From Fidelibacterota bacterium (lineage in GTDB: Bacteria; Pseudomonadota; Alphaproteobacteria; Rhodospirillales; Rhodospirillaceae), in NCBI GenBank assembly GCA_947475895.1, contig CANJMF010000003.1, forward strand, positions 1-64,000: DNA of 64,000 bases. Reading direction: 5' to 3'. The position numbers and the translations under genes are program-made. Shown piece after piece: positions 1-8,319 of this stretch. A model generated the notes under the pieces. That model was not told where the DNA came from, did not search any database, and saw only the letters and a program-made list of their open reading frames with translations. The stretch's first letter is position 1. Each line of letters starts with the position of its first letter.

Positions 1-114
1 CGCCACTACAACACGGTGCGTCCGCATTCATCGCTGGGTTATCGGCCTCCCGCACCCGAGGCCATCGTCTGGCCAACGGCAAAACTGATGGATCAAACGC
101 ATGCTCTAAACTAA
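1..114 (+). CDS. IS3-family transposase OrfB, C-terminal end (partial)
   Basis: Frame 1 is open from the first base and ends with TAA at 112-114, giving 37 residues. The stretch YNTVRPHSSLGYRPP is the classic C-terminal signature of the IS3-family DDE integrase (rve domain), just after the catalytic glutamate region. The rest of the transposase lies upstream of the window, so it cannot be said whether the element is intact. In the intact family this protein cuts and joins the ends of the element during transposition. Confidence 0.85.
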   Translation, partial: RHYNTVRPHSSLGYRPPAPEAIVWPTAKLMDQTHALN

Positions 115-148
115 CATTCCAATCGGACCACTCAGTGGGGGCCGGTCA
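1..148 (+). mobile_element. Right end of an IS3-family insertion sequence
   Basis: The window opens inside an insertion sequence and shows its last ~150 bases: the end of a transposase gene (1-114), then a G-rich terminus. Bases 125-142 (GGACCACTCAGTGGGGGC) resemble the terminal inverted repeats of IS3-family elements as I remember them, and contain the palindrome CCACT-C-AGTGG. The left end is outside the window, so neither the partner repeat nor a target duplication can be checked. The outer edge near 148 is an estimate. Confidence 0.6.
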
Positions 149-159
149 TCATTGTCGGT

Positions 160-366
160 GTGTTCATCGCACGCGAATGGTTGCCGGCGACTATGTTGAA
201 TTTTCCCGGCACATCTCTAGATCAGGAGGGGCGGTGGGGCTTCATAGGAGAAGAAGCGCCCGACGATGTGGCGAGATTGTACCTACGCACACGGCTGCCC
301 GACGAAATGCGAAAGCGGGGTGCCGCCAACCCCATTCGCTATGCGCTCGAAAATATCGCCCGGTAG
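160..366 (+). CDS. Hypothetical protein, possibly truncated by the IS
   Basis: An open frame of up to 68 residues starting with GTG at 160; an ATG at 193 is an alternative start. I do not recognise the product; it is short, charged and has no membrane segment. The same frame is open upstream through the IS terminus to the transposase stop at 112-114. This would be expected if the IS had inserted into a longer gene and removed its 5' part. No convincing ribosome binding site precedes 160. It may equally be a chance ORF. Confidence 0.25.
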   Translation: MFIAREWLPATMLNFPGTSLDQEGRWGFIGEEAPDDVARLYLRTRLPDEMRKRGAANPIRYALENIAR

Positions 367-377
367 GTGGTCGGCCA

Positions 378-734
378 ATGGATAAACACCGGCGGGATCT
401 GGTACGCGAGCTTTTCACACTTGCGACCATGCTGCTCGAAGATGCTCACGAGCCAACAATGAAAGGGCAGGGAGTGTCGCTCACACCGGCGCAATATCGT
501 ACGCGCGCGGACCGCCTCTTTCGGACTGCAAAAGATTTAGAGTCTGTAGCCGGTTCGATCGGAGCCGCATTACGAACGGAGCTAACCGGACACCCACGCG
601 TCTCAATTAAAGTCGCACTTCAGATCGGCGCACATCCGCTGATTACTAGTCAACCGGTCAAACCTCCGCGACCGCGTTTGCTCCACCACATTCTAAATTA
701 CGACACCATTTCTAGCGCCAACGCGATGCCCTGA
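378..734 (+). CDS. Hypothetical protein, 118 aa
   Basis: Reads from ATG 378 to TGA at 734. The frame is also open upstream to 135, but the upstream translation is Arg/His-rich and non-globular, so the internal ATG is preferred. A weak purine-rich AGGTGG lies about ten bases upstream. The product looks helical, with a Leu/Ala-rich N-terminal half (DLVRELFTLATMLLED) and a basic, proline-containing tail. I recognise no family. Its 3' end overlaps the convergent thiolase gene by 37 bases, which lowers confidence in the last residues or in the gene itself. Confidence 0.4.
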   Translation: MDKHRRDLVRELFTLATMLLEDAHEPTMKGQGVSLTPAQYRTRADRLFRTAKDLESVAGSIGAALRTELTGHPRVSIKVALQIGAHPLITSQPVKPPRPRLLHHILNYDTISSANAMP

Positions 735-1885
735 CCGCCCCCGATGCAAAGCGTAACGATGCCGCGTTTGAGACCGTCACGCTTCATCGAATGAATAAGC
801 TTTGTTGTCAGGATTGCGCCTGTCGCGCCGATGGGATGGCCATGAGCAATTGCGCCGCCTTCGACGTTGACGATGTCTTCAGGCAATCCGAGTTCGTGGT
901 GAACGGCGAGCACGATTGCCGCGAACGCCTCGTTGATCTCGATCCGCTCGATATCCTTCGTCGCCCAACCCGCACGCTCAAGCGCTTGGCGTACAGCCGG
1001 TACCGGTCCGATGCCGAACATGCCGGGTTCGACGGCACTAATACCGAAGGCGACGAGTTGCGCAGCGGGTTCGATACCGTGAGTTTCGGCAAATGTTCGA
1101 TCGGCGATGATCATTGCTGCCGCGCCGCTGTTGAGTCCGGGAGAATTACCTGCGGTGATCGTTCCGTCCTTGCGAAAGGCAGGTTTCAACCTCGAAAGCG
1201 AATCATAGGTAGTGTCAGGGCGGTTATGCTCATCCTTGACGAATGGCTCCGGTCCTTTGCGTCCCTTGATTTCAATCGCGGCGATTTCCGCTTCGAACTT
1301 ACCTGCCGCCTGGGCGTCGGCGAAGCGTCGCTGTGACCGGTCTGCCCAGCGATCCTGATCCTCCCGGCTGATCTTGTATTTTTCGACCAGCTCTTCTGTA
1401 TGCCAGCCAGAATGTTGATCAGAGAACGCATCGTGCAGCCCATCCCGGAGCATGGCGTCATAGATCTGGGCGTCCCCCATGCGGTAGCCCCAGCGGGCGT
1501 TGCCCATGAGGTAGGGCGCCATATCCATGTTCTCCATTCCACCTGCGATGGCGGCTTTAGCAAAGCCGAGCCACACATCTTGCGCAGCCGAAACAACGGA
1601 CTGCGCCCCGGAACCGCAGACGCGATTGACAGTCATCGCCGGAGCCCCCACCGGCACACCGCCATGAATCGCTGCTTGGCGAGCTGCGTTCATTTTGTTT
1701 CCGGCTTGGATCACATTACCCATAACCACGCTATCGATGAGCGCAGGTTCAAGACCCGACCGCCGAAGCGTCTCCCTAATTGCGCCCGCGCCCAGGACCG
1801 TGGCGGGCGTGCCCTTTAGTGACCCGTTATAGGTGCCAATGGCGGTACGCACAGGAGCGCAGATGATGACCTCAGGTTTTGACAT
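698..1885 (-). CDS. Thiolase (acetyl-CoA acetyltransferase family)
   Basis: 395 residues, the usual length for a thiolase. These enzymes condense two acyl-CoAs (for example acetyl-CoA to acetoacetyl-CoA) or run the reverse cleavage in beta-oxidation, in the cytoplasm. All three catalytic elements are visible: nucleophilic Cys90 in VNRVCGSG, His350 in GAIAHGHPIG, and Cys380 in LCIGGGQG. The NEAFA motif is present near residue 320. A purine-rich AGAGAG precedes the ATG at 1885. The gene stands alone between small ORFs and gcrA, so context does not tell biosynthetic from degradative use. The family is certain; the substrate is not. Confidence 0.93.
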   Translation of the reverse strand: MSKPEVIICAPVRTAIGTYNGSLKGTPATVLGAGAIRETLRRSGLEPALIDSVVMGNVIQAGNKMNAARQAAIHGGVPVGAPAMTVNRVCGSGAQSVVSAAQDVWLGFAKAAIAGGMENMDMAPYLMGNARWGYRMGDAQIYDAMLRDGLHDAFSDQHSGWHTEELVEKYKISREDQDRWADRSQRRFADAQAAGKFEAEIAAIEIKGRKGPEPFVKDEHNRPDTTYDSLSRLKPAFRKDGTITAGNSPGLNSGAAAMIIADRTFAETHGIEPAAQLVAFGISAVEPGMFGIGPVPAVRQALERAGWATKDIERIEINEAFAAIVLAVHHELGLPEDIVNVEGGAIAHGHPIGATGAILTTKLIHSMKRDGLKRGIVTLCIGGGQGIALALEMVS

Positions 1886-1975
1886 GAAAAATCTCTCTGG
1901 TGCTATCGCGCAAAATCGCGCTGCGGTATCCGCGATATGAGGTGATTGTCACGCGCGATGCAAAAGGCTGCATAT

Positions 1976-2371
1976 TTATTTTATTTGAATTTTGGCTGAG
2001 CCGACGTAGGCGGCGTCGCAGTGTTTGGCACAATAGGATTTGCCCTGTGTCACGACTCGCCCGCAGAATCCGAAGTCCTTGTGCTTGGGATCGCCGAAAG
2101 GCCATCGGCATGTCTGCGATGACATATCCGCCAAGGTAAAGATGCGAGGTGCATTTGGTGTGATCGAGCCACCCCTTGCAATTCCCTTCTTTGCCGCGGT
2201 GACCTTATTCTGTCGTTTGATCGGTGACTGTCGGGCCTTCAATGCCAATCGGTGGACTTTGCCGACAACGGCATTCTTCGATACCTTTAGCTGCTTGCCA
2301 ATTGCCGCCGTGGTTAATCCCTCCGACCAAAGTTTCTTCAGTCGGCTGATCTTTTCATCGGTCCATTCCAT
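1976..2371 (-). CDS. gcrA: GcrA-family cell-cycle regulator
   Basis: 131 residues from ATG 2371, which follows a strong GGAGG ribosome binding site; a longer reading to 2407 adds 12 residues before that site and is not preferred. GcrA binds sigma70-RNA polymerase and activates promoters carrying CcrM-methylated GANTC. The N-terminus (MEWTDEKISRLKKLW, then NAVVGKVHRL) is the family helix-turn-helix. The C-terminus has the paired-cysteine block seen in GcrA (CRWPFGD, FCGRVV, YCAKHC). The middle linker is short compared with Caulobacter GcrA. A GANTC site (GAGTC, 2373-2377) lies between the ribosome binding site and the start codon. ccrM is in the same window at 22.1 kb. It could be a second, acquired paralogue. 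Confidence 0.9.
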   Translation of the reverse strand: MEWTDEKISRLKKLWSEGLTTAAIGKQLKVSKNAVVGKVHRLALKARQSPIKRQNKVTAAKKGIARGGSITPNAPRIFTLADMSSQTCRWPFGDPKHKDFGFCGRVVTQGKSYCAKHCDAAYVGSAKIQIK

Positions 2372-2546
2372 CGAGTCACCCTCCTTAGCGGTATTAAGTC
2401 TCACCATGCTTGGTTCGATCCGGTTCAGTGTGGGGTTAATCGACGAAGTCTATCCATTGCGGTAAAGACGCGGCTAAGGCGTCCCTCGCGGAATTTGAGG
2501 TGACCCAATTCAAAGTCGATCACGATTGACCGCGTAGCCGGTCGAA

Positions 2547-3158
2547 TCATGAGTTTCGGCAGGAATAAAACCGAGTATCAAGCAGCGCTACCTCATGCCA
2601 GATCGTATTGGCAGTCTGGATCATGCGGTCGGCGGTCAGATCAAGATCGTGATGGAGGTAAACGTTGGCGAGAAATATGCCATCGGCCCTATCGAGCCTG
2701 CGCCTGACAAGCTTCAGAAACCGCAATGATCGCAGGTGTCCTGGAATTCTACTTCCATTGTAAGCGTCGAGAACAATCGCATCATAAAATTCGTCGCAAA
2801 CTTTCAGATAGTCGAGCCCATCCGCGACGATGCACTTCACCTGCTCGGGCATTTGGAAATATTCACGGGCCAGCGAAAAAGTGTCGGGATTGTTGTCGAC
2901 GACCGTCACTTGAATTCCAGCTCGCACGAGGAGTGTCGCGAGAGTGCCTCCGCCACAGCCAATCATGAGCACGCGCTGGGATCGCTTTTGCCAAATCAGA
3001 CTGAAGAGGGCGTGGATGTACGATGAAAGACTTACGCCATGCTCGTCGGCTTCGCTCTGGCAGCAATCGCCCTCCTCGTAGACAAGGGCCCCCCCTTGAA
3101 TCCGTTTGCGCACGACGATTTCTCCGATGGGACCGGCAAGCGACGCGACGGTAATCAT
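2547..3158 (-). CDS. Spermidine-synthase-like SAM-fold protein, C-terminus probably frameshifted
   Basis: 203 residues with the Rossmann fold of the spermidine/spermine synthase family: motif I at 64-73 (LMIGCGGG), an acidic strand end VVDNNP at 86-91, and VLDAYNG near 128-134. Family members transfer aminopropyl groups to polyamines, but many short bacterial homologues have no proven substrate. The reading ends early, in FYSCRNS. Immediately downstream another minus-strand frame is open to a stop at 2425 and reads like a plausible tail (LPKLMIRPATRS...). A one-base frameshift near 2550-2575 would join them. The gene lies head-to-tail with gcrA. Confidence 0.6.
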   Translation of the reverse strand: MITVASLAGPIGEIVVRKRIQGGALVYEEGDCCQSEADEHGVSLSSYIHALFSLIWQKRSQRVLMIGCGGGTLATLLVRAGIQVTVVDNNPDTFSLAREYFQMPEQVKCIVADGLDYLKVCDEFYDAIVLDAYNGSRIPGHLRSLRFLKLVRRRLDRADGIFLANVYLHHDLDLTADRMIQTANTIWHEVALLDTRFYSCRNS

Positions 3159-3184
3159 TGAAAAGTGCCTGTACCTGTTTGAAA

Positions 3185-3200
3185 TGCCGAGATTTCGGCA
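3185..3200. promoter_or_regulatory. Palindrome in the speE-like/XRE intergenic region
   Basis: TGCCGA and TCGGCA are perfect inverted arms around GATT. It lies in the 152-base space between the divergent spermidine-synthase-like gene and the XRE regulator. It may be an operator half or a small RNA hairpin; no function is shown. Confidence 0.35.
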
Positions 3201-3257
3201 GAAAGTGCTTTTTTGCGCTGAATGATTTTATGTCTATCACCACTTTAATAAGCTGTA

Positions 3258-3279
3258 TTATGATCTGTAAAGATCATAA
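3258..3279. promoter_or_regulatory. Candidate autoregulatory operator of the XRE gene
   Basis: A perfect inverted repeat with 8-base arms, TTATGATC and GATCATAA, and a 6-base spacer. It sits 31 bases before the XRE start codon, and its left arm overlaps a TATTAT that could be the -10 element. Small XRE repressors commonly bind such sites in their own promoters, so autoregulation of the XRE-sulP operon is the likely use. This is inference from position and symmetry. Confidence 0.5.
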
Positions 3280-3310
3280 CATGAGGTATTAAACATCATA
3301 GAGAGGCGCC

Positions 3311-3631
3311 ATGATTACGTCGGGTCAAATGAAGGCGGCAAGGGCTCTGCTCGGTTTAGATCAGCGCCAGCTTGCCGATCTCTGCGCGGTGTCTTTGCCG
3401 ACCATCCAGCGCATGGAGACTTCAGGCGGCACGGTGCGCGGCATGATCGATACCTTGGTCAAGGTCGTTGAAGCGCTTGACCGCGCCGGTATCGAATTGA
3501 TTGGCGACTTCACACCATCAACTGGAACTGGACGCGGTGTGCGTCTCAAAGAAGTGATGTCGAACGCGCGTGCCAAGCAGTACAAGCGATCCGGCCAGTC
3601 CGACGGCTCAGAAACGATCAATGCGGCCTAG
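3311..3631 (+). CDS. XRE-family helix-turn-helix regulator
   Basis: 106 residues with an XRE helix-turn-helix in the first 60: MKAARALLGLDQRQLADLCA, then VSLPTIQRMET as the recognition helix. The C-terminal half is basic and unstructured. It starts at ATG 3311 after GAGAGGCGCC. Its stop codon (3629-3631) overlaps the ATG of the SulP permease at 3621, so the two genes are translationally coupled. It probably controls its own operon through the palindrome at 3258-3279, and may respond to the transported ion or to general state. Confidence 0.8.
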   Translation: MITSGQMKAARALLGLDQRQLADLCAVSLPTIQRMETSGGTVRGMIDTLVKVVEALDRAGIELIGDFTPSTGTGRGVRLKEVMSNARAKQYKRSGQSDGSETINAA

Positions 3632-5057
3632 GGTCAACCTAGGCTTTACGCCAAAATTATTCTCGACCCTACATGCGGGATACAGCTTTGCCGACTTAAG
3701 GGCAGACGTTGTCGCCGGCCTTACTGTCGCGGTTGTTGCGCTACCATTGGCCATGGCGCTTGGCATCGCCAGCGGCGCATCTCCCGACAAGGGATTGATA
3801 ACCGCGGTCATTGCCGGTTTTTTGATTTCGGGACTAGGCGGCTCACGGGTCCAGATCGGTGGACCGACAGGCGCGTTTGTCGTTGTCGTCTTCAACGTCA
3901 TTGCGCAGCACGGCTACGACGGCCTGCTGATCGCAACAGTATTGGCCGGCATAATTCTCGTCATCGCGGGCTACGCGAAGCTCGGGCAGATCATCAAGTT
4001 CATCCCGCATCCCGTGGTGATGGGTTTCACCGCCGGAATCGCGGTCATCATCGCATCAAGCCAGGTCAGCGACTTTCTGGGCTTGCAAATCTCCAAGATT
4101 CCGGCCGACTTTCTGCCGAAGTGGGCCGCCTACTTTGATGCTCTTGATACGACGAACCTCCCCACGGTTGCAGTGGGGATGGCGTCGCTGCTGATGATTA
4201 TTGTTTTGCGGAAATTCGCACCAAAACTTCCGGGATACCTCATCGCTATCGTTTTGGCCGTCCTTGCTACGCAGTATTTGAATCTCGATATCGACACCAT
4301 CGGCACGCGCTTTCCAAACATGCCGACTGGCATCCCAAGTCCGTCATTGCCTGAATTTTCATTCTTCAAAGTCCGCGAAGTTCTTCCCTCGGCTTTTACC
4401 ATTGCGTTTCTCGCGGGCATCGAGGCCCTTCTATCGGCCGTTGTTGCTGACGGCATGACGGGATATCGGCATCGCTCAAATCAGGAGTTGGTCGGCCAGG
4501 GGGTTGCGAACATCGCCTCCGCATTTTTCGGCGGACTGCCTGCGACCGGAGCGATTGCGCGAACAGCGACCAATATTCGAGCAGGCGGCCGGACGCCCAT
4601 CGCTGGAATCATGCACGCCGGATTCCTCCTGGTATTCATCCTCGTCGGTAGCGATCTGATGAAACTCGTGCCGATGACGGCGCTTGCGGCGATCCTGTTT
4701 ATGGTTGCCTGGGGGATGAGTGAATACGAGCGCTTCATCCACCTCCTGAGAATGCCATCAGATGACCGCGCCGTCTTGTTGTTGACGTTCGGCTTGACGG
4801 TGCTGGTCGATCTCACGGTGGCGATCGGCGTGGGCGTCGTCCTTGCTGCATTGATGTTCATGAACCGGATGTCAAAGGCCGTGCAGATCGGCGCGTCTCA
4901 CAATGAGGATGAAGGTCAGGAGGAAGACAACCAACGCGCCGCATTGCCGAGCGGTGTCGAAGTTTTTCGGATAACGGGGCCATTTTTTTTGGGGTCGCGA
5001 GTGAACTTCTCGAAACCCTTCGCCGCATCGGGGAGCGTCCCAAGGTTTTTATCTTGA
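3621..5057 (+). CDS. SulP-family anion permease, reading frame broken before the STAS domain
   Basis: Inner-membrane anion transporter (sulfate, bicarbonate or similar). ATG 3621 is preferred because it overlaps the XRE stop and the protein then starts with typical SulP sequence; a start at 3570 would add 17 residues inside the upstream gene. About a dozen hydrophobic segments run from residue 25 to 420, including the family signature VALPLAMALGIASG near residue 40. The STAS domain begins near 448 but the frame fails in a run of eight T (4983-4990) and stops at 5057. A ninth T would restore GPFFFGVASELLETL and join the 5054-5308 frame, giving about 562 residues, the normal SulP length. This is a -1 mutation, a sequencing error, or a slippage site. 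Confidence 0.85.
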   Translation: MRPRVNLGFTPKLFSTLHAGYSFADLRADVVAGLTVAVVALPLAMALGIASGASPDKGLITAVIAGFLISGLGGSRVQIGGPTGAFVVVVFNVIAQHGYDGLLIATVLAGIILVIAGYAKLGQIIKFIPHPVVMGFTAGIAVIIASSQVSDFLGLQISKIPADFLPKWAAYFDALDTTNLPTVAVGMASLLMIIVLRKFAPKLPGYLIAIVLAVLATQYLNLDIDTIGTRFPNMPTGIPSPSLPEFSFFKVREVLPSAFTIAFLAGIEALLSAVVADGMTGYRHRSNQELVGQGVANIASAFFGGLPATGAIARTATNIRAGGRTPIAGIMHAGFLLVFILVGSDLMKLVPMTALAAILFMVAWGMSEYERFIHLLRMPSDDRAVLLLTFGLTVLVDLTVAIGVGVVLAALMFMNRMSKAVQIGASHNEDEGQEEDNQRAALPSGVEVFRITGPFFLGSRVNFSKPFAASGSVPRFLS

Positions 5058-5308
5058 GGCTGCGGCTGGTCCCATTTCTCGACACCACAGGTGCCAATGC
5101 GCTCCGCGATCTCGTGAAGGAGTGCTTGGGGCAGGGCATTCAGGTTATTTTTTCCGGAACCCAGCCTCAGCCCATGCGGCTTTTGAACGCGATGGGACTT
5201 GGCTTCGGTAGCGCGCAGTTGAGGCATGTGCCGAGCTACGACCAAGCCATCACCTTGGCGCTCGAACTGCGCGGGCAAAAGTCGCCAAAAGATAGAGATC
5301 GGATGTGA
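4991..5308 (+). pseudogene. Out-of-frame STAS domain of the SulP permease
   Basis: Open frame continuing from the T8 tract. It reads GVASELLETLRR, then PKVFILRLRLVPFLDTTG, which is the STAS signature with the Asp-Thr-Thr loop, and ends at 5308. It has no start codon or ribosome binding site near 4991; the first ATG is at 5054, inside the domain. It is therefore the missing cytoplasmic C-terminal regulatory domain of the permease at 3621 and not a separate gene. Confidence 0.8.
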
Positions 5309-5392
5309 GCTGCCCATGCGAGACACACCCAAAGACCAGCTTTGACTTCCAACTGTAGGACGGCCGACACGATTTGAAGAGCGAGATTTTCG

Positions 5393-5761
5393 ATGCCATC
5401 GAGATATGACTCAATATTTTGGTTCCAACGCGCACAGGAAATGCGCGCTCTTTCCGAACTAATGACGGATGAGGGGGCGAGGAGAGACATGAGCAGACTC
5501 GCACGCAAGTATGGGCGGATCGCTCTCCAGCGCGTCTATGACGAGGCGCGCTCTGCGTTCGAAAACGCGCGCGAGGCACTACGCGTAAGTCAGCGGTTGG
5601 CTTCGACAGATCAAATCATCTCAATAACTAAATCTGTCGATATGGCCTGGGACGAAATGCAGAAGGCACGCAAGGCAATAGAAGTGTTCCGGAGCACTCT
5701 TCTTCAGACCGCTGATGGTATTGAGGTGGTTGATGACGACGACGTGGTATCGGCGCGCTGA
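5393..5761 (+). CDS. Hypothetical helical protein, 122 aa
   Basis: ATG 5393 to TGA 5761. The product is predominantly alpha-helical and charged, with possible coiled-coil in residues 45-105 and an acidic Asp run near the C-terminus (VVDDDDVVSAR). No membrane segment or signal peptide is seen and I do not recognise a family. It lies between the broken permease gene and the DUF983 gene in the same direction, with only 3 bases to the earliest possible DUF983 start, so it may be co-transcribed. Confidence 0.5.
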   Translation: MPSRYDSIFWFQRAQEMRALSELMTDEGARRDMSRLARKYGRIALQRVYDEARSAFENAREALRVSQRLASTDQIISITKSVDMAWDEMQKARKAIEVFRSTLLQTADGIEVVDDDDVVSAR

Positions 5762-5797
5762 GAGTTGAATGCTTTGTTCCACCCAGGACAACAGTCA

Positions 5798-6199
5798 ATG
5801 ACCCATCGTTCCATACCAGCTTCATTGTTGGTGAAATCGGCTATGCGTGGACGCTGTCCTCGTTGTGGCGTAGGCGCGCTGTTTATCGGCTACCTCCGTG
5901 TGGTGCCGGTTTGCGCTGTGTGCGGTCTCAGTTTTACGAATTTCGCGACTGACGACGGCCCCGTATCATTCGTCATCCTTCCGCTATGCTTTCTCACGGC
6001 GGGGGGCTCCTTGGTCCTCGAAGTCATGATGCAGCCTCCCATGTGGGTGCACGTGCTGGTGTGGCCGACGTTGATTGCTTTGGCCGTCGGGTTTTCATTG
6101 AGGCCAGTGAAAGCTGCGATGATTGCGATTCAATATCGCAATCGGGAGCGGAACGAAAAGGCGTTCGAAGCCTCCGCGCCTATCGAAAACACCGAATAG
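5798..6199 (+). CDS. DUF983 family membrane protein
   Basis: 133 residues from ATG 5798 (5765 is a possible earlier start that adds 11 residues). The family is common in Alphaproteobacteria and has no settled function. Two CxxC pairs at 20-23 (CPRCG) and 39-42 (CAVCG) form a probable zinc ribbon at the cytoplasmic N-terminus. Two hydrophobic segments follow (about 53-75 and 80-102), then a basic and acidic tail. Length and order match DUF983. The gene lies just upstream of pckG. Confidence 0.8.
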   Translation: MTHRSIPASLLVKSAMRGRCPRCGVGALFIGYLRVVPVCAVCGLSFTNFATDDGPVSFVILPLCFLTAGGSLVLEVMMQPPMWVHVLVWPTLIALAVGFSLRPVKAAMIAIQYRNRERNEKAFEASAPIENTE

Positions 6200-6296
6200 A
6201 TCGCACCGTCTCAATGTGATTGTTGCCCATGGTTGCGCTCAGGGCGCACGTCATGGATTTTTGCAACCGATGCTGCAACCCTTGCCGAGGACGAAC

Positions 6297-8156
6297 ATGA
6301 CGAAAGCCGTCGCCTACGCTACGAATAAAAAGCTCCAGAAATGGATCACGGAAATCGTTGAGCTTTGTGAGCCGGATCGGATCCGCTGGTGCAATGGATC
6401 TCAGCAGGAATATGACAAACTTTGCGCCGACATGGTTGCAAGCGGCACCTTCATTAAGCTCAACCCCGAAAAGCGCCCCAACTCCTACCTTTGCCGTTCC
6501 GATCCGTCAGATGTCGCGCGGGTCGAAGATCGGACTTTTATCTGTTCTGAAGATAAAGACGACGCTGGTCCAACCAACAACTGGATGGATCCGACAGAAA
6601 TGCGCGCAACGCTAAAGAGCTTGTTTGCTGGCTGTATGCGCGGCCGAACCATGTACGTGGTGCCGTTCAGCATGGGGCCGCTTGGCTCCCCGATCTCTCA
6701 TATCGGTATTCAGCTCACAGACTCACCTTATGTCGTAGTGAGCATGCGAACCATGACGCGTATGGGGCAAAGTGCGCTCGACGCACTCGGTGATGGCGAA
6801 TTCATTCCCTGCCTGCATTCAGTCGGTGTGCCGCTGGAGCCGGGACAAGCCGACGTTCCCTGGCCTTCCAATCCGACGCATAAATACATCGTCCATTTTC
6901 CAGATGATCACTCGATTGTCTCTTTTGGCTCAGGCTATGGCGGCAATGCGCTCCTCGGTAAGAAATCATTCTCGCTGCGCATTGCATCAATGATGGGCCG
7001 CAAGCAAGGCTGGTTGGCCGAGCATATGCTGATCCTGGGGGCCGAAAGTCCGGAGGGGAAGAAGACATACGTAGCAGCAGCATTTCCGTCGGCGTGTGGA
7101 AAAACAAACTTCTCAATGCTGGTGCCGCCGAAGGGTTTTGAAGGATGGAAAATCCACACGATTGGGGACGACATTGCCTGGATCAAACCAGGCCCCGACG
7201 GCACCTTCCGCGCGATTAATCCCGAAGCCGGATTCTTCGGTGTCGCCGCAGGAACCAATCTTCGGTCGAATCCCAACGCGATTCACACGATTGATCGCAA
7301 CGTTATATTCACGAATTGCGCGCTTACCGATGACGGTGATGTGTGGTGGGAAGGGCAAACGGATGTGCCGCCGCCTCATCTCATCGATTGGCAGGGGCGA
7401 GATTGGACTCCTGCGAGTGGGCGACCTGCTGCTCACCCTAATGCCCGCTTCACCGTCTCAACGCGTCAATGCCCTAGCTTCGATGCCGCCTGGGACGATC
7501 CCGAGGGCGTGCCTATTTCCGCCTTCATTTTTGGAGGCCGCCTGTCGACGACCTTTCCTTTGGTTTTCGAATCGCGAGACTGGCAAAGCGGAGTCTATTG
7601 GGCCGCAACGATGGGGTCTGAAGCGACTTCCGCAGCAGTGGGTCAAGCGGCCATTCGCCGCGATCCCTTCGCCATGCTGCCGTTCTGTGGGTACAACATG
7701 GCAGACTACTGGACGCACTGGTTATCGATGGAGAGCAAAGTCGCTAGACGGCCGCGTATCTACCGCGTCAATTGGTTTCGTAAAGGTGACGACGGCAAAT
7801 TCATGTGGCCGGGTTACGGGGAAAACATGCGCGTGCTTAAGTGGATCATCGACCGTGTCAGCGGCAACGCTCAAGATGCCGTTGAAAGCCCTTTTGGCTA
7901 CATGCCGCACTACAAAGATATGACGTGGAGCGGACTCGAATTTTCAAGGGAACGGTTTGAGCGGATCATGTTCGTCGATCGGCAAGAAGCGGTTACCGAG
8001 GTCGAGGATCAGGAGAAACTGTTCACGAAATTTGGGCGCAGAATGCCGGCGGCCTTGGAGCGCGAGCGGAAAAATCTTCTACACAAACTCCTCGAAGGTA
8101 ATTTTGCACACGCCGCTGGCATGACTCGCGGAGATGTTAACGCCAAAGCTTTCTAG
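6297..8156 (+). CDS. pckG: Phosphoenolpyruvate carboxykinase (GTP)
   Basis: 619 residues from ATG 6297; the frame is open further upstream but that part is Arg-rich and overlaps DUF983. The enzyme converts oxaloacetate and GTP to phosphoenolpyruvate, CO2 and GDP, the first committed step of gluconeogenesis. The GTP-type signature FPSACGKTN is at about 263-271. RSNPNAIHT and a [11 protein letters not shown] block follow in the expected order. GTP-type PEPCK is less common than the ATP type (PckA) in Alphaproteobacteria. The gene is single, with no metabolic neighbour here. Confidence 0.95.
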   Translation: MTKAVAYATNKKLQKWITEIVELCEPDRIRWCNGSQQEYDKLCADMVASGTFIKLNPEKRPNSYLCRSDPSDVARVEDRTFICSEDKDDAGPTNNWMDPTEMRATLKSLFAGCMRGRTMYVVPFSMGPLGSPISHIGIQLTDSPYVVVSMRTMTRMGQSALDALGDGEFIPCLHSVGVPLEPGQADVPWPSNPTHKYIVHFPDDHSIVSFGSGYGGNALLGKKSFSLRIASMMGRKQGWLAEHMLILGAESPEGKKTYVAAAFPSACGKTNFSMLVPPKGFEGWKIHTIGDDIAWIKPGPDGTFRAINPEAGFFGVAAGTNLRSNPNAIHTIDRNVIFTNCALTDDGDVWWEGQTDVPPPHLIDWQGRDWTPASGRPAAHPNARFTVSTRQCPSFDAAWDDPEGVPISAFIFGGRLSTTFPLVFESRDWQSGVYWAATMGSEATSAAVGQAAIRRDPFAMLPFCGYNMADYWTHWLSMESKVARRPRIYRVNWFRKGDDGKFMWPGYGENMRVLKWIIDRVSGNAQDAVESPFGYMPHYKDMTWSGLEFSRERFERIMFVDRQEAVTEVEDQEKLFTKFGRRMPAALERERKNLLHKLLEGNFAHAAGMTRGDVNAKAF

Positions 8157-8319
8157 CTGGAGACGCGCGGCAAACCGAGCGGAGTGACGCGCGATTAGGT
8201 TCTCTGTAAGTACAGCCGCAGGTCAGATGTTATGAAATCCGCCCGCCGCCAGAGGCGGTAAGAGAGTCTTACGGCGGGGAGCGAGGCGCGGTAAGTCATC
8301 TTAGATACTAGATTTAATG
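8157..8319. other. pckG downstream region with small hairpins
   Basis: No gene. It contains GTAAGA-gag-TCTTAC (a 6-base inverted repeat) next to CCGCC-AGA-GGCGG. Either could help end pckG transcription, but no T-run follows, so I do not call a terminator. Confidence 0.3.

Noticed and set aside
3570-3620. Upstream start for the SulP gene
   Set aside because: It would add 17 Ser/Pro-rich residues inside the XRE gene; the overlapping ATG at 3621 fits translational coupling.
5054-5308. Stand-alone STAS-domain (anti-sigma antagonist) gene
   Set aside because: It is in frame with the SulP end after adding one T, has no ribosome site, and starts inside the domain.
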